Shown here: positions 28,100 through 36,993 of the stretch, piece after piece
Position numbering within the stretch: position 1 is the stretch's first letter
Layout: every line of letters begins with the position of its first letter
Source: an uncultured Acidimicrobiales bacterium
Lineage (GTDB): Bacteria > Actinomycetota > Acidimicrobiia > Acidimicrobiales > Hopanoidiivorantaceae
Assembly (NCBI GenBank): GCA_958295755.1
Contig: OY282367.1
Location: forward strand, 996,022-1,060,021
Reading direction: 5' to 3'
DNA length: 64,000 nt
The notes under the pieces: generated by a model
Told to the model about the DNA's origin: nothing
Seen by the model: the letters and a program-made list of their open reading frames with translations, nothing else
The model's database searches: none
Made by a program: the position numbers and the translations under genes

Positions 28100-29266
28100 T
28101 CACTCCACAGGCGTTTCGGTGATGTCGGCTTCCAAATCTAAACCGAAAAAGTTGGCAGGGTTCTCAAGTAGGACTTGTGAGCGGATAGAGCTGTCTACCT
28201 TATTGAAAGCGTCTTCTATGAACTCTTGAGAATCTGGGAACGACCCCACAGAGTGCGGGAAATCAGACCCCCACATGATGTTATCCCAGGCGATGAGGTC
28301 GGGCATATCGAAAATTACAGGGTCGCGTATGATCCCGAAGTGGCAGTGTTTGAGTATCAACTCGCTCGGCTTGGCAGGTAAGTCCACTTTGAACCAGTCG
28401 TGGAAAAGGTCGTAGTTGTCGTCCATGAAGTAGAGACTGCTGGGAAGCCAGCTGGCGTTCGTTTCGGCAAAGTAGAACTGGATGTTCTCAAAGCGAGTAA
28501 AAACGCCTGCTGCAATGAGCTGTGCCATGCAATAAACAGGCGCGTGCGAACCTGCTCTTTGCGTCAAGGCGTTGGCAAACGGCTCACCTGATGTGCCGGT
28601 GCCCGGATTGATAGCAGGTGGTCGCACTTCACCGAAACCGAAATGGGGTGAGAGGCGAATATTGAGCTCTTGCGCTAGCTCCCAGAAGCGGTCGTCTTCG
28701 GGGGCGGAATAGCCGGAGCCGTTGGGGAACTGATAGAACGAGACGCTTCGCAGCCCACGTTCGGCTACAAACTCAAGCTCATCTATAGCGTGGTCTATGC
28801 CGCTCACAGGAATCACAGCATTACCGATGAGACGGTCAGGGGCTACAGAGCAATAGTCGTCGGCTAGGAAGGTGTTGTAAGCACGAATCATGGAACGGTA
28901 TATCTCGGAATCGAGGATGCCTTCCAAGAAGCGAGTCACGAACACAGGCGGGAAGAGCACTTCGGCGTCTATGCCGTCTAAATCTTGCTCTCGCAGGCGT
29001 TGTTCGGCTGGGCCAGCACCTTCGGCTGGGCTACCATCTGGGTTGAAGTAGGTGCCGCCTGAGAACTTTACCTTGTCGCGCCCTGCGATGTTCTGCCCGT
29101 TTCGTAGCATCGGTTTGCCTTCAATGAGCCAAGCTTCGCCACCTTCTGGCAGGTGGATCAAACGCGGTGCTCTATCTCGCCATTCATCTGGCACATACTT
29201 GACAAATCCTTCAGGTGGAATCTCAATGTGTCCATCGCCTGAGATGACTTGATATTTGCGGCCCAT
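28100..29266 (-). CDS. Amidohydrolase-2 family metal-dependent hydrolase
   Basis: TIM-barrel metal hydrolase or decarboxylase related to ACMS decarboxylase. ATG 29266 (MGRKYQVISGDGHIEIP) is chosen because AAGGAGG precedes it; the frame is open for 19 further codons upstream. About 388 residues. Near the N-terminus a DGH replaces the HxH metal pair, as is common in this group. Later elements are LREQDLDGIDAEVLFPP, a conserved His in RLSPHFGFG, and MWGSDFPHSVGSFP with the catalytic Asp near the C-terminus. It lies just downstream of the LLM oxidoreductase on the same strand, a pairing that suggests degradation of an organic substrate. That substrate cannot be named. Confidence 0.87.
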   Translation of the reverse strand: MGRKYQVISGDGHIEIPPEGFVKYVPDEWRDRAPRLIHLPEGGEAWLIEGKPMLRNGQNIAGRDKVKFSGGTYFNPDGSPAEGAGPAEQRLREQDLDGIDAEVLFPPVFVTRFLEGILDSEIYRSMIRAYNTFLADDYCSVAPDRLIGNAVIPVSGIDHAIDELEFVAERGLRSVSFYQFPNGSGYSAPEDDRFWELAQELNIRLSPHFGFGEVRPPAINPGTGTSGEPFANALTQRAGSHAPVYCMAQLIAAGVFTRFENIQFYFAETNASWLPSSLYFMDDNYDLFHDWFKVDLPAKPSELILKHCHFGIIRDPVIFDMPDLIAWDNIMWGSDFPHSVGSFPDSQEFIEDAFNKVDSSIRSQVLLENPANFFGLDLEADITETPVE

Positions 29267-29412
29267 GCTGCCTCCTTCACCTTGAGTTAAATTTTGCGTC
29301 GACTTTGCGCCGACACTGTGCATGCTTTTATCTTAGACAGGGCGCGGTTAGGCAGTAAAGCCATGAAGTGCGGCTGTGAAGAGCAACGATTTGCTTTAAT
29401 CGCCCCAGACGC

Positions 29413-30600
29413 TTAATTGCCCCAGACAGTAGCCAAAGGAGGTGGCTCCTTCTGCCAAGTATCGAACTTGGGCTTGGCTTGCTGGCGGAAACCGTCAGAG
29501 CGGAACTCTGTAGGAGATGTATCAAACTCTGGGATCACCTTTTGCCCGAACAGCTCAATCATCTCTAAGCACTCTTCGTATTCAACATCGTTCGGCACTC
29601 CGAAGACGAGCTGATCGATGCCCGACTCTACAAACGGCTTCATCTGCTCGCAAACCTCATCGGGCGTGCCTGCCAGCAGCAGACCGCCTTCAATGAGCAT
29701 CTCTACGGTGTCTAAATCTAACTGGTAAGGAGGGTTGGGCCACCTGATAGCTTCAGGGCCGTGTGGGAAAGTGTCGTGATAGAGGGTCACAAGGGTCACG
29801 AGATAGCCACTGCCTTTGCGTACGATCTGATCGCGGGCTCGCTGGCCGTCTTCGGTGCAGCGCACTGCGCTTGTGATCATAAGGTTGTCATTGACGAATT
29901 GACCTACAGCGTTCTCGCTACTGCAGTTGGAGATGCCTTCTTTGTAGGCGTTGATCTGCGGGGCCATGTCATAGACCGAAGAAAATGTGAAGCCGAGAGC
30001 TCCGATGCCGTGCTCGCCAGCTTTCTGATAAGTGGCGGGACTGCCGCAAGCAACCCAAATGGGTGGGTGTCCGCTGCCGGTGTAGGGCTTCGGAAGAATA
30101 TTATGGGGGGTGTCAAGCTGGAAGTGTTTGCCTTGGAAGGTGTAGTCTTTCTGCTCCCACATGCGGGGGATTTCCCAGATCACTTCGTCCCATTCCGAGC
30201 GGGTGGAGGAAGTGTCGTGGATGTTGAAGGTTGCGATTTCGTGGCTACCTGCGCCCCGCCCTGTGCCGAACTCAAAGCGACCCTCTAAGAGGTGATCTAA
30301 CATGGCGACCTTCTCAGCCGATTTCACGGGGTGATTCACTCGTGGGCTGAGGTTGAAAATACCCGACCCCACATGAATCCGCTCGGTCACGCCGCCAAGA
30401 TAGCCAGCAAAAGCTTCGTTGCAAGAAAGATGGCTGTATTCAGGCAGGGCATGGTGCTCAGTGAGCCAGACATACTTCCAGTTGTTCTTGTCGGCACACC
30501 TGACCATCTCAATTTCCTTCATAAAGGCTTTGTGTTCCGCCTCTGGGTCGTGCGCCTTCTGGCCCGGCAGATATCCCTGAATGAAAAGTCCGAATTCCAT
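29413..30600 (-). CDS. LLM class flavin-dependent oxidoreductase
   Basis: Bacterial luciferase-like monooxygenase (395 residues), expected to use reduced FMN or F420. ATG 30600 has a strong AGGAGG upstream. Typical blocks are MEFGLFIQGYLPG, WLTEHHALPEYSHL, IHVGSGIFNLSPRVNHPVK, EKVAMLDHLLEGRFEFGTGRG and PPIWVACGSPATYQKAGEHG, which together form the TIM barrel. The 150 bp between its start and the menF start is divergent. With the amidohydrolase gene it may form a small catabolic unit. The substrate is unknown. Confidence 0.9.
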   Translation of the reverse strand: MEFGLFIQGYLPGQKAHDPEAEHKAFMKEIEMVRCADKNNWKYVWLTEHHALPEYSHLSCNEAFAGYLGGVTERIHVGSGIFNLSPRVNHPVKSAEKVAMLDHLLEGRFEFGTGRGAGSHEIATFNIHDTSSTRSEWDEVIWEIPRMWEQKDYTFQGKHFQLDTPHNILPKPYTGSGHPPIWVACGSPATYQKAGEHGIGALGFTFSSVYDMAPQINAYKEGISNCSSENAVGQFVNDNLMITSAVRCTEDGQRARDQIVRKGSGYLVTLVTLYHDTFPHGPEAIRWPNPPYQLDLDTVEMLIEGGLLLAGTPDEVCEQMKPFVESGIDQLVFGVPNDVEYEECLEMIELFGQKVIPEFDTSPTEFRSDGFRQQAKPKFDTWQKEPPPLATVWGN

Positions 30601-30752
30601 CTTTTTTACCTCCTAGGTACTTTGTAAATATTGAACTCTCTTCATAAGCCTAACCGCTTCTGCCGCTAAATGTGGCGGCAACCTTGATAGCAAATACTCC
30701 TTTATACTTGTATTTGTGCAGTATATGCTTGCTTTCCTGTTGATTTAACTGA

Positions 30753-32228
30753 GTGAGTGCATTGCTGATTTCTCGCGTTTGGCTTGACTCTGAAGCCAAT
30801 AATATTTCTCCTCTTGATATCTTTGCGGCTGCGGCTGATAATGATTTTCGTTGTTTTTGGAGGTCGCCAACCGAAGATCGCACACTAGTGGGTGTCGGAG
30901 TTGCGGCAGAATGGGTTGGTGAAAGTAGCACGCCTCGAGAGGTAGCAGACGGGGATGCGATCAGCGTCGGCAAGGCATCGTTTGGCGAAAGTAGCTCTAG
31001 GCAAGAGGCAGCAACTTTTGTGGAAGAGTTGGATTATGTAGGAGACACCCCCATATTGCTGGGCGGTTTTGCTTTTCGCGCGTCTGCTACTACCCAGTCA
31101 GCAGACAACTTACGAGTAGCAGCCAGCTGCTGGGCGGGATTTCCTTTAGGAAGGTTGATATTGCCTAAGGTTTTGCTGTTATTGCCTTCGGCTGATGAAC
31201 CTGCTGAGGCTATTTTGGCAGGTGAAAAGTCTGAAAAGCTGTTGGCAACTCTGCTCGCAAGGGCACAGCTTTCAAAGATCGGCTCAGCTGATCTTGCGAC
31301 AGCAATCGCCAGTCAAGAACATGAGCTAGATGACACTGAAGCAGGTGATGAAGAAGAGGGTGATGAAGAAGCAGGCGACAGTGCCATCTCTGATTATCGC
31401 CAGCTGCTACATGAAGCAGTGGAAGCTGTGAGCTCAGGCGAACTTAAGAAAGTGGTAGTAGCAAGACAGGTGAGAAATGATTACTGCCCTGCTCCTGAAG
31501 ATGTGATTCGTCGCTTATGTGAAAGAGGCGACAGCAGCACAGTCTTCGCATTCACCTCGACTAACGACAAAAATACAACTGCCAGCAGCGTCTTTGCGGG
31601 TGCTTCACCAGAGTTACTGGCCGAAAAATCGGGCGATTGCTTTTCCAGCTTGGCACTGGCAGGGTCAAAGCCTCTGCACGAAGCCGACTTGCTGCTCAGC
31701 GATCCCAAGGAAATAGCTGAACACCAGTATGTTGTCGATCACCTGCACCTGCGGTTAGAAGAAACCGGCGCAGAACTAACCCCGACAGACCAACCTGAAG
31801 TTCTCCGCCTTGCCAATATCGCTCACTTAGCTAGTCGCGTTTCTGGCAAAACTCCCGACTCTATCCTCGAACTTGTGGAAGTTTTGCATCCATCTCCAGC
31901 TGTTGCCGGAGTCCCTACGAATGCTGCCTTGGAGTTCCTAGACCGGCACGAATCCTTTGACCGAGGTTGGTATGCAGGACCAGTAGGATGGCTAACTCCA
32001 GACGGCGAAGGCAGGTTTTTCGTGGCACTCAGAAGCATCCTCATGAACCCAGATGAATGTATTTTGTTCGCAGGCTCAGGCATAGTTGACGGGTCGTGCC
32101 CTGAAAAAGAAGAGCAAGAAACTTGGCTGAAACTCCAGACTGCCATGGCAACTCTTTTGCCGTCTTCTAGTGCTAACTCGACTACTAGCCCAGCTACTAC
32201 ATCTTCACTAGCAGTCTCATCCAAATAA
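30753..32228 (+). CDS. menF: Isochorismate synthase
   Basis: Converts chorismate to isochorismate, the first committed step of menaquinone synthesis. It has 491 residues from a GTG start. The chorismate-binding domain occupies the C-terminal half: LKKVVVARQVR, FAGASPELLAE, LALAGSKPLHEADLLLSDPK, KEIAEHQYVVDHLHLRLEE, HPSPAVAGVPTNAALEFL and FDRGWYAGPVGW, with SGIVDGSCPEKEEQETWLKL carrying the metal-binding Glu. A salicylate or anthranilate role is less likely because menD, menH, menC and menB follow directly. A short acidic insert (GDEEEGDEEAGDS) lies mid-protein. No strong ribosome binding site precedes the GTG. Confidence 0.92.
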   Translation: MSALLISRVWLDSEANNISPLDIFAAAADNDFRCFWRSPTEDRTLVGVGVAAEWVGESSTPREVADGDAISVGKASFGESSSRQEAATFVEELDYVGDTPILLGGFAFRASATTQSADNLRVAASCWAGFPLGRLILPKVLLLLPSADEPAEAILAGEKSEKLLATLLARAQLSKIGSADLATAIASQEHELDDTEAGDEEEGDEEAGDSAISDYRQLLHEAVEAVSSGELKKVVVARQVRNDYCPAPEDVIRRLCERGDSSTVFAFTSTNDKNTTASSVFAGASPELLAEKSGDCFSSLALAGSKPLHEADLLLSDPKEIAEHQYVVDHLHLRLEETGAELTPTDQPEVLRLANIAHLASRVSGKTPDSILELVEVLHPSPAVAGVPTNAALEFLDRHESFDRGWYAGPVGWLTPDGEGRFFVALRSILMNPDECILFAGSGIVDGSCPEKEEQETWLKLQTAMATLLPSSSANSTTSPATTSSLAVSSK

Positions 32229-32257
32229 TCTCTCAGGTAATCTCATCTCTTATATCT

Positions 32258-34081
32258 ATGGAACAGTCAGTTTTGCAATATGAGTTCGCCGATGCGTTTT
32301 TTGCAGAGCTGGCTAGGCATGCTAGCTCTGTGGTTATCTCGCCCGGTTCTCGTTCTACACCTCTGGTTTTGAGCGCGGTCGGTTATCCATCTGCTTCGCC
32401 GCGCATGAAGCCGATAGTCGTGCTTGATGAGCGAAGCGCAGGTTTCGTGGCACTGGGGCTTGCTAAAGTTTCTCGCCAGCCTGTGGCACTCATCTGCACT
32501 TCTGGCACAGCTACTGCCAACTATCTGCCTGCCGTTGTGGAAGCGTTTCATTCTCGCTTGCCGCTTGTAGTCATTACCGCAGATCGCCCTGCCTCATATC
32601 ACGACTGGGGATCGCCACAAACCATTTTTCAAAACGGAATATATGCTCGCCATGTGCGCTGGGCGACTGAGATTGCCGTGCCTAGCCATAATCCGAAAGG
32701 AGCAGGACGCCTCACAGCTTTGCGGGCGACTGACAATGCTTGCGGACCGCCCGGAGGCCCTGTGCACATCAATTGGCCGTTGGAAAAACCGCTGGAGCCG
32801 CCAAATGAACTACAACCCTCTGAAGAGGGGGCAGCTTCAGGAAGGTTTGCCTCTTTGGGAAGCGACCAACAGCTTCAAAATTCACGAGATGTCATCAGCC
32901 AAAAGTTTTTGCCACCAGCTTGCCCTAAAGGGCTGATAGTGGTGGGACATGGCAATATGAGCGACTCCGAAGCTACCGCTGTAGCGAGATTTGCCGAGGC
33001 AACTGGTTGGCCCATTGCAGCTGAGGCTTCTTCGGGGATAAGGTTTGGGAGCTGGAACACAAATGTGTTGGCGTGCTCGCATTTTCTGTTTTCCAACCCC
33101 TCGGCTTTGCTCAAACCAGATGTTGCTATTCGTGTGGGCGGGCACCATATAGACAGAGCTTTGCCACGCTTTTTGAGTAGCGACCTTCCTCAAGAACGAA
33201 TAGTTGTAGCACCTCCGGGCTGTTGGGATGACCCTGGTTTTTTAGCCACTCAGTTCATTCATGGCGACATTGCAGCGATCTTCAATCAAGCTGCAGAATC
33301 AATTCCTGAGGGTGCTCCAGACCCTTCGTGGATGGCTCGTTGGCAAGAAGCCGATACTGCCGCTGCTAAGGCTCTGGATGAAGTCGTGGGCACGGCTTCG
33401 GCTAGTAACCCAGTAAAACTCACTGAAGCCAAAGCGGTTCTCATTCTTTGTGAGTCTCTTGGTAGCAAATCTCAAGAAATCCTCTACACGAGTAGCAGTT
33501 TGCCGGTGCGCCATCTGGAATTTTTTGCCAAGCCCAATAACAGACCTTTGCGGGTTCTGTCGAATCGAGGCGCAAACGGCATCGATGGAGTCATCTCTAG
33601 TGCTTGTGGCGCGGCTTCGCAAAATGCTACCCCTACTACAGTTCTGTTGGGCGACTTAGCTCTCTTACATGACATCGGCGGACTATTGACTGCCGCACAT
33701 CTCGGTGTTTCTTTGCGATTGGTGGTGCTGAATAACAACGGCGGTGCCATCTTTTCGCAGTTACCGATTGCAGAAGCGGTGGATAACAGCACTTTCACAA
33801 AGTTTTTTCGCACGCCACATAACTTTGATCTGTCGTTTGTGGGGCATCTCCCTGGCGTTCACCACATCCGCGCTTCCACACCTGATGAACTTCGCAACGC
33901 GCTCAATCAAAGCACACTCAATATGAGCGCGCCCAATAATCGGGAGAACTCCGATGCTCAGGAGAGCGGTATCGCAGAAGCCAATATCACAGTGATAGAA
34001 GTAAAGACTGATCCGTCTGAGCATCTTGCCGAAATGAAACGTTGCTATGAAGCTGTTGAAGCTTCCCTACTGTCGCTTTGA
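32258..34081 (+). CDS. menD: SEPHCHC synthase (2-succinyl-5-enolpyruvyl-6-hydroxy-3-cyclohexene-1-carboxylate synthase)
   Basis: Thiamine-diphosphate enzyme that joins 2-oxoglutarate to isochorismate with loss of CO2. The 607 residues are near the family length. The N-terminal pyrimidine-binding half has VVISPGSRSTPL, VLDERSAGFVALGLAK with the catalytic Glu, and ALICTSGTATANYLPAVVEA followed by ITADRPASYHDWGSPQT. The C-terminal half has the Mg-diphosphate site GDLALLHDIGGLL and VVLNNNGGAIFSQLP. It starts 29 bp after menF, and its TGA overlaps the menH ATG by one base (TGATG). Confidence 0.95.
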   Translation: MEQSVLQYEFADAFFAELARHASSVVISPGSRSTPLVLSAVGYPSASPRMKPIVVLDERSAGFVALGLAKVSRQPVALICTSGTATANYLPAVVEAFHSRLPLVVITADRPASYHDWGSPQTIFQNGIYARHVRWATEIAVPSHNPKGAGRLTALRATDNACGPPGGPVHINWPLEKPLEPPNELQPSEEGAASGRFASLGSDQQLQNSRDVISQKFLPPACPKGLIVVGHGNMSDSEATAVARFAEATGWPIAAEASSGIRFGSWNTNVLACSHFLFSNPSALLKPDVAIRVGGHHIDRALPRFLSSDLPQERIVVAPPGCWDDPGFLATQFIHGDIAAIFNQAAESIPEGAPDPSWMARWQEADTAAAKALDEVVGTASASNPVKLTEAKAVLILCESLGSKSQEILYTSSSLPVRHLEFFAKPNNRPLRVLSNRGANGIDGVISSACGAASQNATPTTVLLGDLALLHDIGGLLTAAHLGVSLRLVVLNNNGGAIFSQLPIAEAVDNSTFTKFFRTPHNFDLSFVGHLPGVHHIRASTPDELRNALNQSTLNMSAPNNRENSDAQESGIAEANITVIEVKTDPSEHLAEMKRCYEAVEASLLSL

Positions 34082-35010
34082 TGACTTCACCAGCTAGCCA
34101 CCACTATTTAAGCGTTGGTAAGTCTCGGATTCATATTGCTGAGTGGAGTAGCGAACAAGACCCCGGTAAAGACGCTACTAACAACCTTGCCCCTTTGGTG
34201 CTACTCCACGGGTTCACAGGTTCAGTCGAAGCTGTGGAAGGGCTAGCTGCAGGTCTGAGTAAAACTCATCGCGTGCTGGCAATTGACCTCCCCGGACACG
34301 GCCAGACAGAAATAGGCAAAACAGATCAGAGTATTCTCCGGCATTTTTCGATGGAAGCTACCGTCTCTTATCTGTGGGGTGTTTTGGATGAACTTGGCTT
34401 GTTCCGGGTCAATCTAGTTGGCTATTCCATGGGAGGTCGGGTTGCTTTGAGTGCGGCCGTGGCTCATAGACAGCGGGTGAAATCAGTGGTTTGCATTGGG
34501 GCGTCAGCGGGGATAACAGACCCAACTGAGCGTGCTAAGAGGAGAGAGGCAGACGAAATTTTGGCTGAAAGCATTCTCAAAGAAGGGGTAGAACAATTTA
34601 TAGATTTGTGGCTCGCGCAACCTCTTTTTACCACGCTCGCCAGCCGCCTCTCCCCTGCTGACTTCCAAACATCGCGCAAGCAACGCCTCGCCAATACGCC
34701 AGAAGGTCTGGCTTTTTCGCTTCGCGGCATTGGCACTGGGGCGATGAACCCTCTAAGAGATGAACTCTCTAATATAGATTTTCCATGTCTTTGGATCGCC
34801 GGAGAAGAAGATGAAAAATTCGCAGCTATCGCCAAAGAGATGTCAAAGACAATGCCTAACGGTAGCCACATTCTGATACCTCATTCTGGTCACAGCACTC
34901 ATCTTGAAAACCCTGCTACCACTTTGGATGCTATTGACAGCTTTCTCACACAACATAACCAGCTGGCTGGGCACAACAAGGCGACTGAAAGCCGAGTGTT
35001 GCCGTCATGA
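34081..35010 (+). CDS. menH: SHCHC synthase / alpha/beta hydrolase
   Basis: Alpha/beta hydrolase assigned to the pyruvate-eliminating step after MenD by fold and position. ATG 34081 overlaps the menD stop. The 309 residues show VLLHGFTGSVEAVEGLA (oxyanion loop), AIDLPGHGQTE, the nucleophile in VNLVGYSMGGRVALS, and the catalytic His in LIPHSGHSTHLENP. A basic cap region that could bind the carboxylates lies around residues 145-215. Its TGA overlaps the menC ATG as ATGA. As with many MenH proteins, sequence alone does not exclude another esterase activity. Confidence 0.88.
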   Translation: MTSPASHHYLSVGKSRIHIAEWSSEQDPGKDATNNLAPLVLLHGFTGSVEAVEGLAAGLSKTHRVLAIDLPGHGQTEIGKTDQSILRHFSMEATVSYLWGVLDELGLFRVNLVGYSMGGRVALSAAVAHRQRVKSVVCIGASAGITDPTERAKRREADEILAESILKEGVEQFIDLWLAQPLFTTLASRLSPADFQTSRKQRLANTPEGLAFSLRGIGTGAMNPLRDELSNIDFPCLWIAGEEDEKFAAIAKEMSKTMPNGSHILIPHSGHSTHLENPATTLDAIDSFLTQHNQLAGHNKATESRVLPS

Positions 35011-36062
35011 TTGACTGCGTTAAATATCGCTTCGCTCTCTCACTTAGTCAGCAGCCACTTCGCAAGCCACCGAAGGGTAGCAACAACACGCCTTCTCAGG
35101 CAATCCGTGAGGGCATACTAATTCATCTGTGCTCCCCCGATGGTTTTGAGGGCTGGGGCCAAGGTATGGCACACAACGGGGTTATAACCGATGCTAACGA
35201 AGCTGTAGTTGCAGAAGTCGCCTTGGATGCCGCCCGCGCAGATTTGGCATCGCAACAAACAGGTATGTCATTGTGTGATTGGCTGAAGCAAGTTGAAGTA
35301 GCTCCGCCGAGAACCGCCTCGCAAAAAGCAATCCCCGTCAATGCTCTGATCTCTGGTGCCAACCCTGAAGAAGTAGCAGAAGCTGGCAACCTAGCAGCTA
35401 ACTCTGGCTTTTCTGCTGTCAAGTTCAAAGTTGGTGGTGGCGATATCCAAAGCGACATCGCTCGTGTGCGAGCTCTGCGGGAAGCAGTAGGTCCCAAAGT
35501 TGCTATCCGCCTTGACGCTAACGGGGCTTGGTCTTCAGATGAAGCTCTTGGTGCTCTCAAATCTTTAGCTCCCTTTGATGTGGAATATGTAGAAGAGCCG
35601 ACTGCTGGGCGAGTAGCCATAGGCGAGCTAGCTACTCTTTCTCCGATTCCTGTAGCCGCTGATGAGAGCATAAAATCACTTGCCGATCTGTCAAGTCTTC
35701 CAGAGTTGGCAATACCTGTCGCTGTCATCAAACCAGCAGTGCTGGGCAATCTATGTGAATTACTTGCGGTCTCTCAAAAGTTGTTGGCTGAAGGCGTCAA
35801 AGTCGTAGTCTCTTCTGCTTTGGATAGCTCTATAGGCATAGCTTGTGCTGCCCACTTTGCTGCTGCCTTAGGTCTTGGCGACACGCCTTGCGGGTTAGCC
35901 ACAGCCGACTGGCTGTCAGAAGATCTAGCTTCTGCCCTTGAGATCGCAAATGGCCATATAATCCTCCCCGATGCTTCTGGGATAGGTCTCACAGCCGAAC
36001 CTGAAGCCCTGAAGCGTCTCATAGAGAAGACAAGTAAAATAAAGGCAAACTATGGTTTCTAA
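35007..36062 (+). CDS. menC: o-Succinylbenzoate synthase
   Basis: Enolase-superfamily dehydratase that aromatises SHCHC to o-succinylbenzoate. In the 351 residues the catalytic Lys lies in [10 protein letters not shown] and the metal ligands in [19 protein letters not shown] and VAADESIKS, followed by the second Lys in [11 protein letters not shown]. The set is complete. ATGA overlap with menH and an 11-bp overlap with menB place it firmly in the operon. Confidence 0.92.
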   Translation: MIDCVKYRFALSLSQQPLRKPPKGSNNTPSQAIREGILIHLCSPDGFEGWGQGMAHNGVITDANEAVVAEVALDAARADLASQQTGMSLCDWLKQVEVAPPRTASQKAIPVNALISGANPEEVAEAGNLAANSGFSAVKFKVGGGDIQSDIARVRALREAVGPKVAIRLDANGAWSSDEALGALKSLAPFDVEYVEEPTAGRVAIGELATLSPIPVAADESIKSLADLSSLPELAIPVAVIKPAVLGNLCELLAVSQKLLAEGVKVVVSSALDSSIGIACAAHFAAALGLGDTPCGLATADWLSEDLASALEIANGHIILPDASGIGLTAEPEALKRLIEKTSKIKANYGF

Positions 36063-36954
36063 GCTGTTTCCTAACTACACTCCTCGTGGCAATCTTTTGC
36101 CCGAAGATAGCCTCATTCAGCCGGGTGCTGATTGGCAGCCACAGGGCGACTACAAAGACATCCGCTATGGCACTGCTGACGGTATCGCCAAGCTCACCAT
36201 CTGGCGGCCTGAAGTGCGCAATGCGTTTCGCCCACAGACCTTATTTGAGCTAAGCGATGCTCTGGGGCGCGCTCGCGATGACGACCGCATCGGCGCGATC
36301 ATCCTTGCTGGCGCGGGCGATCTGGCATTCTGCTCTGGCGGCGACCAGCGCATCCGTGGCGACGACGGCTATCTCGGCGATGATGAAGTGGCGCAGAAAG
36401 GTATCGGCCGCCTAAATGTGCTCGATTTGCAGATTCAAATGCGCCGCACTCCCAAGCCGATAGTCGCAATGGTGGCAGGTTTTGCCATCGGCGGTGGCCA
36501 TGTGCTTCACATTGTCTGCGACCTCACTATTGCCGCCGACAACGCCGTGTTCGGACAGACTGGCCCCCGTGTCGGTTCGTTTGACGGCGGCTACGGATCG
36601 GGTTTGCTGGCGCGACAAGTGGGGCAAAAAAAAGCTAGAGAGTTCTGGTTTCTCTGCAAGCAATATCGTGCCGAAGAAGCCCAGGCGATGGGGCTGGTGA
36701 ATGAAGTAGTGCCGCTGGAAGATCTGGAAGTCACGACTGTGGCGTGGTGTCGCCGAATGCTGGAGCACTCCCCTCTCGCCCTGCGCATGATCAAAGCGTC
36801 TATGAACGCCGCCGACGAAGGCATCGCAGGCATTCAGCAGCTAGCCGGGGATGCTACCTTGCTCTACTATCTCTCTGAAGAAGCTCAACACGGGCGCGAC
36901 AGCTACGTGAATAAAGTGAAGCCAGATTTTTCGCAGTTTCCTAGGCGGCCCTGA
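36052..36954 (+). CDS. menB: 1,4-Dihydroxy-2-naphthoyl-CoA synthase
   Basis: Crotonase-fold enzyme that cyclises o-succinylbenzoyl-CoA. The 300 residues carry the oxyanion-hole block [19 protein letters not shown], which is typical of MenB, then [40 protein letters not shown] with the catalytic Ser/Asp region, and the C-terminal [10 protein letters not shown]. It overlaps menC by 11 bp and ends the plus-strand men block. No menE, menA or menG is seen next to it, so the CoA-ligase, prenyltransferase and methyltransferase must be encoded elsewhere. An A8 run occurs near 36628 in frame. Confidence 0.96.
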   Translation: MVSKLFPNYTPRGNLLPEDSLIQPGADWQPQGDYKDIRYGTADGIAKLTIWRPEVRNAFRPQTLFELSDALGRARDDDRIGAIILAGAGDLAFCSGGDQRIRGDDGYLGDDEVAQKGIGRLNVLDLQIQMRRTPKPIVAMVAGFAIGGGHVLHIVCDLTIAADNAVFGQTGPRVGSFDGGYGSGLLARQVGQKKAREFWFLCKQYRAEEAQAMGLVNEVVPLEDLEVTTVAWCRRMLEHSPLALRMIKASMNAADEGIAGIQQLAGDATLLYYLSEEAQHGRDSYVNKVKPDFSQFPRRP

Positions 36955-36993
36955 AGCTACCAAGCCCCCAAACTATCGTCACTTCGCTAGCCA

